Assembly (NCBI GenBank): GCA_025774935.1
Contig: JALGZK010000003.1
Coordinates: forward strand, 124,001 to 188,000
Direction of reading: 5' to 3'
Length of the DNA: 64,000 nucleotides
Source of the DNA: a bacterium
GTDB lineage: Bacteria; Joyebacterota; Joyebacteria; Joyebacterales; Joyebacteraceae
The position numbers and the translations under genes are program-made. Positions within the stretch are counted from its first letter, which is position 1. Each line of letters opens with the position of its first letter. Shown piece by piece: positions 18,880 to 28,626 of this stretch. A model generated the notes under the pieces. It did not search any database, was not told where the DNA came from, and saw nothing but the letters and a program-made list of their open reading frames with translations.

Positions 18880-20667
18880 CTACTGATACTGCCCCGTTCC
18901 TTCATCGTCAGGTGGCGCGAGGGGTTCCATGCCCTCCATCGCCTGCACGAGAGCGGGGTCGATGTCCCCCTCGTCGTCGCGCACCCAGCGTCCGTCCAGC
19001 TCCACGTCGATCGGCGTGTGCCGCTCGATGTAGTGCACGACGGCGTCCATGCAGGTCGTCGAGGTCCGCATCTTCTTGTCCTCGGGTATGCCGGGCAGCA
19101 TGTAGAGACCGGCGTTCCCGGCGGCCAGGAAGTCGGACGTCACGACGCGGTACGTGCGGTCGGGGTGCCACTGCTCTCCCCCGATCGTGAAGTGCGTGAC
19201 CCGGTCGTAGTCGGGCCGCGTCTTGTTGTAGTGGATGACACCGCCGGACATGTAGACGCCGTGGTGGCCAGCGCTTACGCGGTACTCGATGACTTCCTTG
19301 AGAAGCCTGCCGTCCATCTCGTAGACCATGAGCGAGTTCCCGAAGGGGAGCACGCGGAAGACCTGCCTGGGCGTCACCGGCCCCTGCGGGATTTCGTCCC
19401 TGATCCCGCCGAGGTTCGTGAACGCGAAGTCGGCGGTGACTTCCTCGCGCATGGCGTCGCAGACGAGGTTCCCCATGCGGGTCTCCCCTTCGCCGCCGCG
19501 TGTGAGATCGACCTCGGTGAACCCGATGATCCTGTCCATCCCCTCTTCGGCCTCGGCGACCATGTCTCCGATGAACTCGCCGGCCTCTTCATCCGGCCAC
19601 CACTCGTCCTCGAAGAGGGTGATGAGGCCACCGCGGTAGCTCGGGAGATCGTACCCGGCCAGCGTCCTCGTCTCGCGATCGATCAGGAGGTCGACGTGTC
19701 CGACGCCCGATCCGCGTCCGTACGTCTGGAAGAAGAGCGTGTGATTGGTGGGCTCCTCCCAAGGCTTGTCGAAGCCCCGGTGGATGTGCCCGCCGAAGAA
19801 CACGTCGATGCCGGGGACCTTGTGCCCGACCTCCATCGCACTCGGCGCCCATCCGCTCTCCTCAACGGGCTCGCGTAGGCCCTCGCGCTCCAGCGCCTCC
19901 TCCTCGGCGATCATCGCCTCGTAGCCCACCTGCGGGTCGTACGGAAGACCCATGTGGCCGGAAATGATCACGATGTCGGCGCCCTTCTCGCGGACCTCCG
20001 CCACGTACTTCTCGGCCGTCTCGACCTCAGGCAGGAAGGAGACGGGCTCTACGTGTCCCGGAAACGCCATCTTCGGCGTGTCGGTGGTCGTGAGTCCGAT
20101 GATCGCCACCCTGATGCCGTCGTAGTCCTTGATGAGGTAGGGCTGCGTGCCCTCGATCGGATCCCCCGACTCCGCCCACACGATGTTCGCCGTGAGCACG
20201 GGCATCTCCGACCTGTCGATCAGATTGCAGAGGTTCCCGCATCCCTCGTCGAAGTCGTGGTTCCCGATGGTCCAGAGATCGAGCCCGATGTAGTTGAAGT
20301 AGTCGATCACTGGCTCGCCACCGCGGAGGTTGCCCACCGGCGTTCCCTGAAACGTGTCGCCCTGATCCATCAGGAGGACGTGGTCACCGTTCGCCGCCGC
20401 CTCTTCCCTCAGCCGCTCGATGTACGAGACGGCCGACGCCCCTCCGCCCAGCGGTGGCGGGAACTCCCTGTTCATGAATGTCGCGCCGCTGCGGTCGATG
20501 CCCCCGTGCATGTCGTTCGTGAAGATGACCGAGAGCTTCATGATCCCGTCGCCGTCCGGGTCCGCGTTCCCCCCTGCACCACCCGCCGACGCGACCGGCG
20601 CGATACACCAAGTGGCGACGGCGCACGTCAGAATGAGCGGTCCAAGTCGTGCTGCTGCTCTCCTCAT
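18880..20667 (-). CDS. Secreted 5'-nucleotidase / metallophosphatase (UshA-like)
   Basis: A 595-residue enzyme with a signal peptide (about 1-28). The calcineurin-like domain shows the metal motifs TNDMHGG, DQGDTF, GNHDFDE, SGHMG and GGHIHRG. The C-terminal 5'-nucleotidase domain (from about residue 380) includes GxRDEIPQGPVTxxxVxxVLPFGN, GVYMSGGV and TSDFLAAG. Family members hydrolyse nucleoside monophosphates, and often UDP-sugars or 2',3'-cyclic nucleotides, outside the inner membrane. No T9SS tail is present, so a periplasmic location is likely. It is the last gene of a minus-strand unit starting at 34564. Together with the nucleoside importer upstream it would supply nucleosides from extracellular nucleotides (inference). 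Confidence 0.88.
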   Translation of the reverse strand: MRRAAARLGPLILTCAVATWCIAPVASAGGAGGNADPDGDGIMKLSVIFTNDMHGGIDRSGATFMNREFPPPLGGGASAVSYIERLREEAAANGDHVLLMDQGDTFQGTPVGNLRGGEPVIDYFNYIGLDLWTIGNHDFDEGCGNLCNLIDRSEMPVLTANIVWAESGDPIEGTQPYLIKDYDGIRVAIIGLTTTDTPKMAFPGHVEPVSFLPEVETAEKYVAEVREKGADIVIISGHMGLPYDPQVGYEAMIAEEEALEREGLREPVEESGWAPSAMEVGHKVPGIDVFFGGHIHRGFDKPWEEPTNHTLFFQTYGRGSGVGHVDLLIDRETRTLAGYDLPSYRGGLITLFEDEWWPDEEAGEFIGDMVAEAEEGMDRIIGFTEVDLTRGGEGETRMGNLVCDAMREEVTADFAFTNLGGIRDEIPQGPVTPRQVFRVLPFGNSLMVYEMDGRLLKEVIEYRVSAGHHGVYMSGGVIHYNKTRPDYDRVTHFTIGGEQWHPDRTYRVVTSDFLAAGNAGLYMLPGIPEDKKMRTSTTCMDAVVHYIERHTPIDVELDGRWVRDDEGDIDPALVQAMEGMEPLAPPDDEGTGQYQ

Positions 20668-20717
20668 TGCTCTGTCCCCCCGCTCTCTTTCCTGTCGGAA
20701 GACCTCGTGTCAGGGCC

Positions 20718-21947
20718 CTAGAACGCGTAGACCGCGCTCAGCATCGCAGTCGAGGTCGTCTCGCGCAGCCGCTCCGTGCCCCCGAGGCTGTACTCCCTGA
20801 CGCCTCCCATGGCGCCGAGCTCGACCCTGGCGCCGAGGACGGCGAGCCCGAGGCCGATGCTGAACTGGGATCGCGACGTACTGTCATCAAAATACGCCGG
20901 CTGATACGAGAATCCAAACCTCGCGAACGAGTTGTCGAAGAACCCGTGGTCGACGCCCATGCGGAATATCCAGACGTCGTCGAAGTCCGGGTCACCGGTG
21001 AGGTTGTCCTTGAACGAGGACCAGTTCGAATACTCGATGTCGAAGCTCACGGTCGTCCGAACCATGTTCCGCGGGTGGTACTGACAGCCGACCGCCAGCG
21101 AGTACGGGTACTTGTACTCGAAGCGGCCCCCCGTGGTCGTGTCGCTCTCGGACGAGGCCATCGTGTAATCGCCCTTGAGCGTGAAGCTCGAGCGGAAGAC
21201 GGCGCCGAAGTCCCACCGATGGAGCCGGTCGGTGAAGAAGCCGAGAGTGAACTGGGTGCCGGAGACATCATCGAACCGGACGCTCTCGAACTCGTCGTCC
21301 TCGTCCGAGTCCGGCGGGAACACCCAGCGCGTCTCCGAGGTCCACTCGCCTCTCAGGAAGTCGATGCCGAGCCCGATGTAGTAGTCCTCGGCGACCTCCT
21401 GCCCGAGCGAGACGGTCCACGCGTTGACGCCGCCGTCTCCGTCGGCGAAGTAGTCGGCGATGATCTTGTCGTCGGGTTCCGTCTGGAAGTCCGGGTCCCT
21501 GTACTGGACGTGGTAGTAGTAGTTCATGTCGAGGCGTGGCGCGTATCCGACCGCCACGGTCGGCGCCCAGGCGCCCTCCACCTCCGGCTTGTATGCGACT
21601 CCTCCGAAGTAGTGATCGTACAGACCCGTGTTCAGGGCGTACGTGTTGTAGACGAGGATGCCGTCGAAGCTGTCGTGCACCGGAAAGTCCCTCGATTCCT
21701 CGGCCGCGACGAGCGAGGCTGAGAGCAGCACCTCCGCACGTTCGGTCTTGCCGAGAAGCGAGGGGTTCAGCCACATCCCCCTCACGCCCATCGCCGAGGC
21801 GAGCCCCGACCCGCCGAGAGCCAGCGACCTGGCCTCGACCGGCGGTATCATATTGCCGTACCTCCACCCGTCGTAGGTGAAGGCACCCGCGCTCCCTGCG
21901 AGAAGAGTGGTGACGAGGAGCGCGACTACGGCAGTGGTTGATCGCAT
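20718..21947 (-). CDS. Outer-membrane beta-barrel protein (OmpP1/FadL/PorV-like)
   Basis: 409 residues from MRSTTAVVALLVTT, chosen because GGGAGG precedes it and a clean signal peptide follows; the in-frame start at 21995 adds 16 polar residues before that signal. The mature N-terminus ARSLALGGSGLASAMGVRGMWLNPSLLG resembles the RALxMGGAxxAxxxxxxAxxxNPAxL opening of PorV/OmpP1-type barrels. The rest alternates amphipathic strands and ends in Phe (AVYAF), the usual last residue of a barrel recognised by BamA. Specific function is unknown. The position next to another PorV-like gene suggests an exoprotein shuttle or transport role. Confidence 0.65.
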   Translation of the reverse strand: MRSTTAVVALLVTTLLAGSAGAFTYDGWRYGNMIPPVEARSLALGGSGLASAMGVRGMWLNPSLLGKTERAEVLLSASLVAAEESRDFPVHDSFDGILVYNTYALNTGLYDHYFGGVAYKPEVEGAWAPTVAVGYAPRLDMNYYYHVQYRDPDFQTEPDDKIIADYFADGDGGVNAWTVSLGQEVAEDYYIGLGIDFLRGEWTSETRWVFPPDSDEDDEFESVRFDDVSGTQFTLGFFTDRLHRWDFGAVFRSSFTLKGDYTMASSESDTTTGGRFEYKYPYSLAVGCQYHPRNMVRTTVSFDIEYSNWSSFKDNLTGDPDFDDVWIFRMGVDHGFFDNSFARFGFSYQPAYFDDSTSRSQFSIGLGLAVLGARVELGAMGGVREYSLGGTERLRETTSTAMLSAVYAF

Positions 21948-22012
21948 GACCTGCCTCCCTCGTGTGTGTAAGCCGCTCGTGATCATCTTCCTCATGTTCG
22001 TCTCGTGTCCCT

Positions 22013-22028
22013 GCCGCGTCCGCGCGGC
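22013..22028 (-). terminator. Short GC hairpin after the HhH-barrel gene
   Basis: A 6-bp stem, GCCGCG/CGCGGC with a 4-base loop, lies 17 bases beyond the stop codon in a 97-base gap. It is weak and probably allows read-through into the next gene. Confidence 0.3.
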
Positions 22029-22044
22029 GCCGCCCGTGCGCTCG

Positions 22045-24525
22045 CTACCAGGAGTAGTCGACCTGCAGGCGGAAAGTGTTTATGTCGTCTCTGACGTACC
22101 AGGCGTCCGGCTCGGGATTGCCCGGCGGGTTCTCGTTGTACTCCCTGGCGTCGACGTACGTGAGCGGGTATCCGTGGTCGTTCGTCCAGCGGAACCGGAT
22201 CGCGAGGTGATCCGAGATCCTGTCCGCGATCGCCAGCCACCAGCGGACGGCCCGCTTGTCCCTCACGGAGAACTGCCCGTCCTCGAAGATCCAGAGGAAC
22301 CCGTCGTAGTAGGTCACCGCCGCCGTCACCCGCAGGAACTCGTTGAAGTTGTGGGTGACCGCTCCGCCGACCGCGTAGGACGGGAGCCCCGCGGACCCTT
22401 CGTCCGGGTGTCCCCCGTCGGCGTCCGCGTTGTCGACGAGCCGCGGCCGCGGCGGCCAGTTGATCCAGCTCCGCGAGAGAAGGAACTCGACCTCGTCGTA
22501 CTTCGAGAGGCGGTACTCGAGCCGGAACCGCGTCTCGACCTGGTCGTAGCTCATCGGCGTGAGCCAGTCCGTCCTCCACCGGCCCTGCCACTTCTGTCTC
22601 AGGTTCATCACGATGTTGTAGATCGGCTGATAGCGGAGTCTCAAGAGGAGCCGTCCGTAGTCCGCGCCGTCGGCCTTCCGCTCCCAGACATCGAAGTCGA
22701 TCGAGGGCGTCAGCGTGTGAGAGAACCTGTACCGGGACGAGAGATAGAGCCCCCGCTCGGCCTGCGGCGTCACGGAGTTGACGAAGAGCATCGCGTACAG
22801 CGGGTCCGTAAGGTAGTACTGGTCCTCGAGGACCGTGCCCTTGAACCGTTTGTACTCCGAGAACGCGCGGTTGTACGGGTTGTCGAACTCGACGTCGTAG
22901 TCGCGGTAGAGGGCGAGGAGGTTCAGGTTGCTGAAAGACGCCCATCCGTTCACGACGAACGCCTTCGGGTCGGCGCCGAAGTCGAACAGGTCGCCGTCCA
23001 CGTCGAGCCCGGCGAACTCGCCGGCGAACGAGTAGTTGTCGTAGACCCACTGGAACTCCGTGCCCCAGACTCGCCGGTACTTCCCGGGGCTCGTGTAGGT
23101 GCTCCAGTACTCGCTGTCGGTGGCGACGAGGTTGTCCTCGTCGTCGTCGTTCACGATCCACGTCACGTCCGTCGTGCCGTCGGGATCGTACGCCGACTTG
23201 AAGTACTTGTTGTACCAGGACTGGTACCCCGAGACGCCGACCCACGTTCCGGGCGCGAAGACGTACTTCAGGTTCCCGCCGAACGTCCGTTCGTGGAGGA
23301 CATCCCGCATCGCCCGGAGGCCCCCGGCCTCGAGATCGCTGTTCGTGACACGCGGCGTCATGATCAGGTGCTGGTTCGCCGAGCCGTCGGGGTTCAGGAC
23401 CGCGTCCTTCCAGTCGTCGGAGTAGAACAGCACCGTTCTCCAGTCTCCGACCTGGAACTCGGTCGCGGCGCCCCACATCTTGTATTCCTCGGTCTGAGAG
23501 ATGTCGTCGAGGATGCCAATGTACCGCTTGTCCCAGCCGAAGCCCGAGTTCCTCGACTTGAAGAAGTCGGTGTTCTGCATCACGAGACCCTGTCCGAACG
23601 CGATCTGGTAGTTGCCGAGGATCGTGTTGTCGAAGCGGACGGGACCGATGCTCTTGTTCCTGAGCGTGACGTTGAACTTCCAGACATCGGGCTGATTGAT
23701 CGAGCCGAACCCGTGGTAGACGAGCGCGCCCGCCCGGATGTCCTGCCTCCAGCGCGTCCGAACCTTATGCTGGTAGGACGACGGAGCGTAATCGAGCCTC
23801 AAGCGGTCCCACCACGAGTCGTAGGCGCCGTCGGCGAGATTGCGGTCCTCCCTGAGCACCTCCTCCACGTCGAAGATGACGTCGGTGTTGAAGAGGCGGT
23901 ACTGGTAGCTTCCCCTGGGACCGCCCTCGAACGACGGATCGTCGTAGCGGACGAAGTTCCGGGCGTTGTAGTAGCCCCAATACGTCAGCCCAGGCACGTT
24001 CCTGAGCTGCGAGCGCCGCTCCAGACGGTTCCGCCGCGTGTAGTTGTAGATGGCGGCCGCGTCCGTGGGCGAGAGCTGCTGCAGGTTCGCGATCTCCCAG
24101 TACGATGCCTTGTTGACGTTCAACGGATCCCTCGCGAGGTCGATCCAGTAGTCGACCAGAGCCTCCGAGGCCCCCTCCTCCGCCTCCCAGTTCCTGATCC
24201 GGTAGTAGATCTCGTTGACCCTCTGGAGCTCCTCGTCCTCGATGGGGACCGGGACGATCTTCACGAGCGGCTTGAGGGCGTTGAGCTCCTCCTGCGTGAT
24301 CCCCGGGATCGTCCGCAGCTCGTAGATGCTCGAGAAGTACGCCCTGTACTCGCGGTACTCCCAGATCGCCTGCGCGTCCTCCGCGTCGATCGGGAGCTTC
24401 ATTATCTCCTCGAGGGTCGCCTGGTTGAGGTCCAGCGGCTCACCCGCGTGGACGACGGTCGCACCGGCGGCGAGACCGAAGCCGACGAGGATCGCGGCGA
24501 GACCCATCGCTCTGAGTTTCTTCAT
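22045..24525 (-). CDS. Helix-hairpin-helix protein fused to a predicted outer-membrane beta-barrel
   Basis: 826 residues from MKKLRAMGLAAILVG; GGGAGG sits four bases before this ATG, and the alternative start at 24543 would place that site inside the gene. A signal peptide (about 1-27) is followed by two ComEA-like helix-hairpin-helix units: about 28-85 (PLDLNQATLEEI...ELRTIPGIT) and about 125-185 (PLNVNKASYWEI...QLRNVPGLT). The remaining 630 residues are rich in alternating aromatic strands and end in Trp (VDYSW), typical of a beta-barrel. Homologous architecture is known as uncharacterised HhH-domain proteins in Bacteroidota and relatives. ComEA-type HhH motifs bind DNA backbone, so a role in extracellular DNA capture is attractive but unproven. 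Confidence 0.65.
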   Translation of the reverse strand: MKKLRAMGLAAILVGFGLAAGATVVHAGEPLDLNQATLEEIMKLPIDAEDAQAIWEYREYRAYFSSIYELRTIPGITQEELNALKPLVKIVPVPIEDEELQRVNEIYYRIRNWEAEEGASEALVDYWIDLARDPLNVNKASYWEIANLQQLSPTDAAAIYNYTRRNRLERRSQLRNVPGLTYWGYYNARNFVRYDDPSFEGGPRGSYQYRLFNTDVIFDVEEVLREDRNLADGAYDSWWDRLRLDYAPSSYQHKVRTRWRQDIRAGALVYHGFGSINQPDVWKFNVTLRNKSIGPVRFDNTILGNYQIAFGQGLVMQNTDFFKSRNSGFGWDKRYIGILDDISQTEEYKMWGAATEFQVGDWRTVLFYSDDWKDAVLNPDGSANQHLIMTPRVTNSDLEAGGLRAMRDVLHERTFGGNLKYVFAPGTWVGVSGYQSWYNKYFKSAYDPDGTTDVTWIVNDDDEDNLVATDSEYWSTYTSPGKYRRVWGTEFQWVYDNYSFAGEFAGLDVDGDLFDFGADPKAFVVNGWASFSNLNLLALYRDYDVEFDNPYNRAFSEYKRFKGTVLEDQYYLTDPLYAMLFVNSVTPQAERGLYLSSRYRFSHTLTPSIDFDVWERKADGADYGRLLLRLRYQPIYNIVMNLRQKWQGRWRTDWLTPMSYDQVETRFRLEYRLSKYDEVEFLLSRSWINWPPRPRLVDNADADGGHPDEGSAGLPSYAVGGAVTHNFNEFLRVTAAVTYYDGFLWIFEDGQFSVRDKRAVRWWLAIADRISDHLAIRFRWTNDHGYPLTYVDAREYNENPPGNPEPDAWYVRDDINTFRLQVDYSW

Positions 24526-24562
24526 CGTACCTCCCGGATTCACTCGTGTTGCCCCTCACGTC

Positions 24563-24586
24563 GGGCGCCTGTTCGCGGCGGCGCCC
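24563..24586 (-). terminator. Possible hairpin after the PorV-like gene
   Basis: GGGCGCC/GGCGCCC arms (7 bp) with a 10-base loop lie in the 79-base gap after the PorV-like gene. There is no U tract. It may be an attenuator within the operon. Confidence 0.3.
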
Positions 24587-24604
24587 CTCGGGCCCAGGGC
24601 CCGT

Positions 24605-25486
24605 CTAGAACGAATAGCCAAGGGCGAAGTGATGGGTGCCCGGCAGAACGTCGTGCGTCGTGTAGCTGTAGTCGATGCGGAAGCCTTCCCAGTGCGTGCC
24701 GAATCCGAGAGAGAGCCTGTTCGGCTGGGTCTGCATTCCGCCGCGCAGCGTCAGGTAGTCCAGGACTCCGAACTCGAGCCCGAACGACGTGCGGATGTCC
24801 TCGCTGTCCTGCTTTGAGACCTCGAGGGTCGTGTTCACGGCGCCGTAGGGACTGTACGCGACGCCGACGGCGAACCACTGCGCCAGATCCTCGGCGTCGG
24901 GGTCGCCCATCTTCGGGTTGTTCAGGTTGTGCATGAAGAAACCGAACCGCGTGCGGCCGCGGAGCGTCCCGAGGACTCCGACGTCGACACCGAAGGAATT
25001 CGCGGAGCCCAGGTTCTGGCCGCCGATGCTCTCGCCGTCGAACGAGAGCCCGTACAGATTGAGTCCGTACCCGACGGCGAGCGACGAGTGGACGTCCTCC
25101 ATGATCGTGAACCCGTGCCCGAAGCTCACGGTGTACTCGCTCTCGAGCTTCACGCCCTGGTACTCGACCCCGAAGAGCCTCCCCCCGAGAGCGAACGTGC
25201 CCCACTTCTCCGTCGGGTAGGTGCCGGCGAGGGCACCCAGACTCAGGAAGTCGTAGCCGTAGAGATCGACGTAGCTGGCGTACAGGTCGATCTTCTCCTG
25301 CTCCGCGAGCCCCGCTGGGTTCGTGAAGAGCGCCGTCGCGTCATCGGACAGCGCCACGAACGCTCCCCCCATCGCCCGCGCTCGCGGTGAGAGGATCAGG
25401 TTGTCGAACACCCCGGCGGCGCCGGCCGCGTACGGCAGCAGCAGAACCGCGGCCGCCAGGGCGACTGTCGTTCTTGCCCTCTTCAC
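24605..25486 (-). CDS. PorV/PorQ family outer-membrane protein
   Basis: 293 residues with a signal peptide (about 1-23). The mature start LSPRARAMGGAFVALSDDATALFTNPAGLAEQEK is the PorV/PorQ (UPF0164) signature, and the protein ends in Phe (FALGYSF) like a barrel. PorV carries T9SS cargo from the translocon to the attachment complex; PorQ-type relatives have less defined roles. The many T9SS-type tails in this window give it obvious potential clients. It sits 52 bases downstream of an exoprotein gene and is presumably co-transcribed with it. Confidence 0.75.
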   Translation of the reverse strand: MKRARTTVALAAAVLLLPYAAGAAGVFDNLILSPRARAMGGAFVALSDDATALFTNPAGLAEQEKIDLYASYVDLYGYDFLSLGALAGTYPTEKWGTFALGGRLFGVEYQGVKLESEYTVSFGHGFTIMEDVHSSLAVGYGLNLYGLSFDGESIGGQNLGSANSFGVDVGVLGTLRGRTRFGFFMHNLNNPKMGDPDAEDLAQWFAVGVAYSPYGAVNTTLEVSKQDSEDIRTSFGLEFGVLDYLTLRGGMQTQPNRLSLGFGTHWEGFRIDYSYTTHDVLPGTHHFALGYSF

Positions 25487-25538
25487 ACGTGCCTCCTTTG
25501 AGGTCGAGACGACCTCCGTCTTCGCATCATGGGTTTCC

Positions 25539-28500
25539 TCAATCGAGTTTCCGTCCTATGACAATCGGCACCGCGGCGTCGCTACTGCCACCGGTGTCGC
25601 GTTCCCGCACCTGGATGCTGCACACGTACACTCCGGCGGGCATCTTCTCGCCCTCATCGTTCTTCCCGTCCCACAGCTGACGCTGCGGACCGAGGCACAT
25701 GCCGTCGAAGAGCGTCTTCACCTCCCTGCCCTGGAGATCGAAGATCCTGACGACCACGTTGCTTGCCTTGGTCGCGTTGTACGAGATCTCGATCTCCTCG
25801 CCGGATCCGATGTCGAGCACCTTCGCCTCGGTGGCGATCTTCGCGCTCGACGAGTAGTCGTCCTCGAGCTTCACCATGTCGCTCTGATAGCGGGGGGCGA
25901 GCTCGTAGCCTGCGAAGTACGGGGAATTCTGGTCGTACTGGAGTAGCGCGCCCGTGACGCGGACGCGATCGCCGACGGCGAACACCGAGAAGTCCAGGTC
26001 CGTGAAGTTCTGGTAGACCTGGATCGAGCCGGTGCCGTCGTCGATATAGAACGCGAAACCGGAGAGGGTGATGACGACGCCCTCGGTCTGGATGAGCGCT
26101 CCCTCCCTGTCCTCGACGCCCACGTCGCCGGTCTCGAGCACCGTCGGCTCGAGGGGCTCGAAGCCCCTCGCGAAGATGGTGACGTTCGCGTCCGCGATCT
26201 CCGTCACGGCCCCGGCTCCGGTCGAGAAGCTCACGTACTCCTCTACCACTCCGTCGGCCTGATACAGATCACCGATGAGCGGCCCGTCCGTCATGAACGT
26301 GCTGTTGTAGACGTTGACGCCATAGCCGTCGAGGTCCTCCACGTACATGCTCGTGCGATCCGGCTGGAAGACGCCGGCCGGGACGGTCGCGAAGCCGACG
26401 ACGGCGTGGTCCTCACCGATGAGCGGCGAGAACCCCACCTCGTCGTATTCCTGGACCTCGGAGATCGGGGTCGTCACCGGGAAGTGTCCGTCGAAGTCGT
26501 CGGAGTCGGTCACCATGACGTTTCCGGCGAGGTCCGCGATGCCGGAGATCTCGATGAGGTACTCCTGCTCGGGGCTCTGGTTGGCGGTCTTGAGCAGTAC
26601 GGTTCTCTTGTCCCGCGACAGCCACGCCTGGCGAACGTCCAGTCGCTCTTCCGTGATCGCGTAGTTCGAGAGGTCGAGCGCGTCGTCGCGGTCGATCGGT
26701 TCCGTGAACTCGATCGTCACGAACCACGTGCCCGCCGACCTGACGCGTCTGACCGTAGGCTCCAGAGAGTCGTCGGGGACGTTCACCGCGCCCGGTGTCG
26801 GTTCGGAGCTCAGTATGAGGTCGACGCTGCTCACGTCGGTGTCGGTCGAGTTCTCGTCGCGTCCGAGCGAGTAGTCCTTCGGCGGCGGCCCCGGCACCCA
26901 CGCGTCGTCTGGGCCACCCAGGCCCGTTCCGCCGCACGCGTCCTCTGGCCAGAAGACGGGGTCGCGATACTCCACCGCGTCGACGAGACTCGTGAGACTC
27001 AGGTCGGAGTAGAGGTAGACCGCCTCGTAGGACGGAACTCCCACGATCTGGGTGCCGTTCCCGTCGGGGCCGCCGACGAGACGTATCTCCCTGCTCGTTC
27101 CGACGCTCGGCGGCGAAACGATCTCGAGGTTCGGCGAGTTCGGGTCGTCCGGATCGAGGAAGCCGGGGTCGTAGAGCTCCCAGTCGGGATAGAACCCGAA
27201 CACCGGCTGGAACCCCCCTGCCCCTCCGCGCCTGGCGTCCTTCGCGACGGACAGGTAGCCGAGCGGGCCGATCGACGCGCCGGCCGGGAAGACCCACATG
27301 TTCATCCCGCCGCAATCGCCGGAGTCGTCGACGTCGGTGAGGACCCACCCCGTGAGGTCGATCTCCGCGGAGTTGGGGTTGTAGAGCTCGATGAACTCGG
27401 AGCGGTCCTGGCTGTCGGCTCCGTATGCGTAGATCTCGTTGATGAGGACCGCGCCCTCGGGCGCGATGACCCCGACGCCCACCTCTGGCGATGCCACGAT
27501 GGGCGTGAGCTCGCCGCCGTCGGTCGCGGTCGAGACCTCGAACGTCCCGCCTCCTGCGGAATCGGGCGTCCCGAGATCGAGCAGAAGGACGGAGCCGGGT
27601 CTTCCGTGAACGAGCGTGCAGCCCTCGATCGTGACGAGGGACGGACTCGTGCTTCCCGGAGTCACGCTCGCGAACCTGAAGGCGTCGCCGGAGAGCGCGA
27701 CGTCGGCCGCGTCGCCGGAGAAGTCCCATCCGTCCGGAATCGCGATCGTGACGGTTTCGAGCGTGTCCGCTTCGCCGCGGAAGTGGAACGCGAGGTCGAT
27801 CGTCTGGTCGACGTAGGTCCACGCGGGATCGGCCTCGGCCACTCCGCCCCCGTCGCCTCTCGACAACACGTACGACCGTGAGGGCGGGAGCATTCCGTGC
27901 CCCCGCCAGTAGATGACCGCTCTCGGCTGCGGGATGACGACGCCGTAGACGTCGAACGTCTCGAACGGCGGCGGCGATCCGCAGATGTCGGTGTCGGCGT
28001 CGAACCAGAGCCGGCACGTCGAGTCGGCTCCGGCGATGAGCGTTGCCTCGTCCTCGTCGCACTCATCCGAGGGCCACTCGAGCGGGAACTCGAGGGAGAC
28101 GCGCTTCGTCACAGCATAGATGCCCTCGTACTGCTCGCCGGACTCGCGCGCGAGGTCACGTGGCGCCACGACGACCGGGTCGGGCAGCGGGTTGCCGCTG
28201 CTCAGGATCTCCATCCGCGCTTCCGGGGCCAGCGACGTCTCCACCCTGATCGACGTCCGCCTGCCTGTGCCGGACAGGACATCGACCATCCCAGTCACAC
28301 GGACGCTGTCGCCCTGAGCGACGACCGGCGAGGCCGCCAGCGACTGGTACACGTTCACTCCGCCGGTGGCGTCCTGGACGTAGATGTCGGTGTTGTCCGC
28401 GAGCACTCCCGTCCCAACGGTGACCACACCCTCCACCGTCACGACCTCGAACCGCAGAACGGGGAAGCCGTCCTCGTCGTCCTCGTTGACGTCGGAGATG

Positions 28501-28589
28501 GGGATCACCTCTCCCATCGCCGCCGCCGGGAGCGCCACGATGAGCGCGGCGCCGAGGAACGCGAGTAGCTGCCTCACAATCAGGTTCAT
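25539..28589 (-). CDS. Secreted lamin-tail / OB-fold protein with FlgD-like C-terminus ending in RKLD
   Basis: 1,016 residues with a signal peptide (about 1-26), then a YhcR-like OB-fold (about 28-210; ISDVNEDDEDGF...VEGVVTVGTG). A linker region leads to a lamin-tail domain (about 395-600; VLINEIYAYG, FIELYNPN, GWVLTDVD), a Big-like unit (about 615-710), a second OB-fold (about 715-900; ISEVQEYDEVGFSPLIG) and a FlgD-Ig-like end (VRIFDLQGREVKTLF). The last residues are GRKLD, not the KMVLLK seen in the proteases. The ATG follows GGAAGGAC. No catalytic domain is recognisable. Extracellular nucleic-acid binding is a domain-based guess. Confidence 0.65.
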   Translation of the reverse strand: MNLIVRQLLAFLGAALIVALPAAAMGEVIPISDVNEDDEDGFPVLRFEVVTVEGVVTVGTGVLADNTDIYVQDATGGVNVYQSLAASPVVAQGDSVRVTGMVDVLSGTGRRTSIRVETSLAPEARMEILSSGNPLPDPVVVAPRDLARESGEQYEGIYAVTKRVSLEFPLEWPSDECDEDEATLIAGADSTCRLWFDADTDICGSPPPFETFDVYGVVIPQPRAVIYWRGHGMLPPSRSYVLSRGDGGGVAEADPAWTYVDQTIDLAFHFRGEADTLETVTIAIPDGWDFSGDAADVALSGDAFRFASVTPGSTSPSLVTIEGCTLVHGRPGSVLLLDLGTPDSAGGGTFEVSTATDGGELTPIVASPEVGVGVIAPEGAVLINEIYAYGADSQDRSEFIELYNPNSAEIDLTGWVLTDVDDSGDCGGMNMWVFPAGASIGPLGYLSVAKDARRGGAGGFQPVFGFYPDWELYDPGFLDPDDPNSPNLEIVSPPSVGTSREIRLVGGPDGNGTQIVGVPSYEAVYLYSDLSLTSLVDAVEYRDPVFWPEDACGGTGLGGPDDAWVPGPPPKDYSLGRDENSTDTDVSSVDLILSSEPTPGAVNVPDDSLEPTVRRVRSAGTWFVTIEFTEPIDRDDALDLSNYAITEERLDVRQAWLSRDKRTVLLKTANQSPEQEYLIEISGIADLAGNVMVTDSDDFDGHFPVTTPISEVQEYDEVGFSPLIGEDHAVVGFATVPAGVFQPDRTSMYVEDLDGYGVNVYNSTFMTDGPLIGDLYQADGVVEEYVSFSTGAGAVTEIADANVTIFARGFEPLEPTVLETGDVGVEDREGALIQTEGVVITLSGFAFYIDDGTGSIQVYQNFTDLDFSVFAVGDRVRVTGALLQYDQNSPYFAGYELAPRYQSDMVKLEDDYSSSAKIATEAKVLDIGSGEEIEISYNATKASNVVVRIFDLQGREVKTLFDGMCLGPQRQLWDGKNDEGEKMPAGVYVCSIQVRERDTGGSSDAAVPIVIGRKLD

Positions 28590-28626
28590 GGGTCCTTCCT
28601 TTCGGTCTCTCTCGTTTCCGGGCGTA

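Noticed and set aside
21877-24936. A 1,019-codon plus-strand frame antisense to the HhH-barrel gene; similar long frames at 2306-4336, 10770-13115, 15590-17842, 36993-39803 and 40365-43400
   Set aside because: All lie opposite well-supported genes, have shadow-type composition (RRD, VVR, DDR runs) and lack starts with binding sites.
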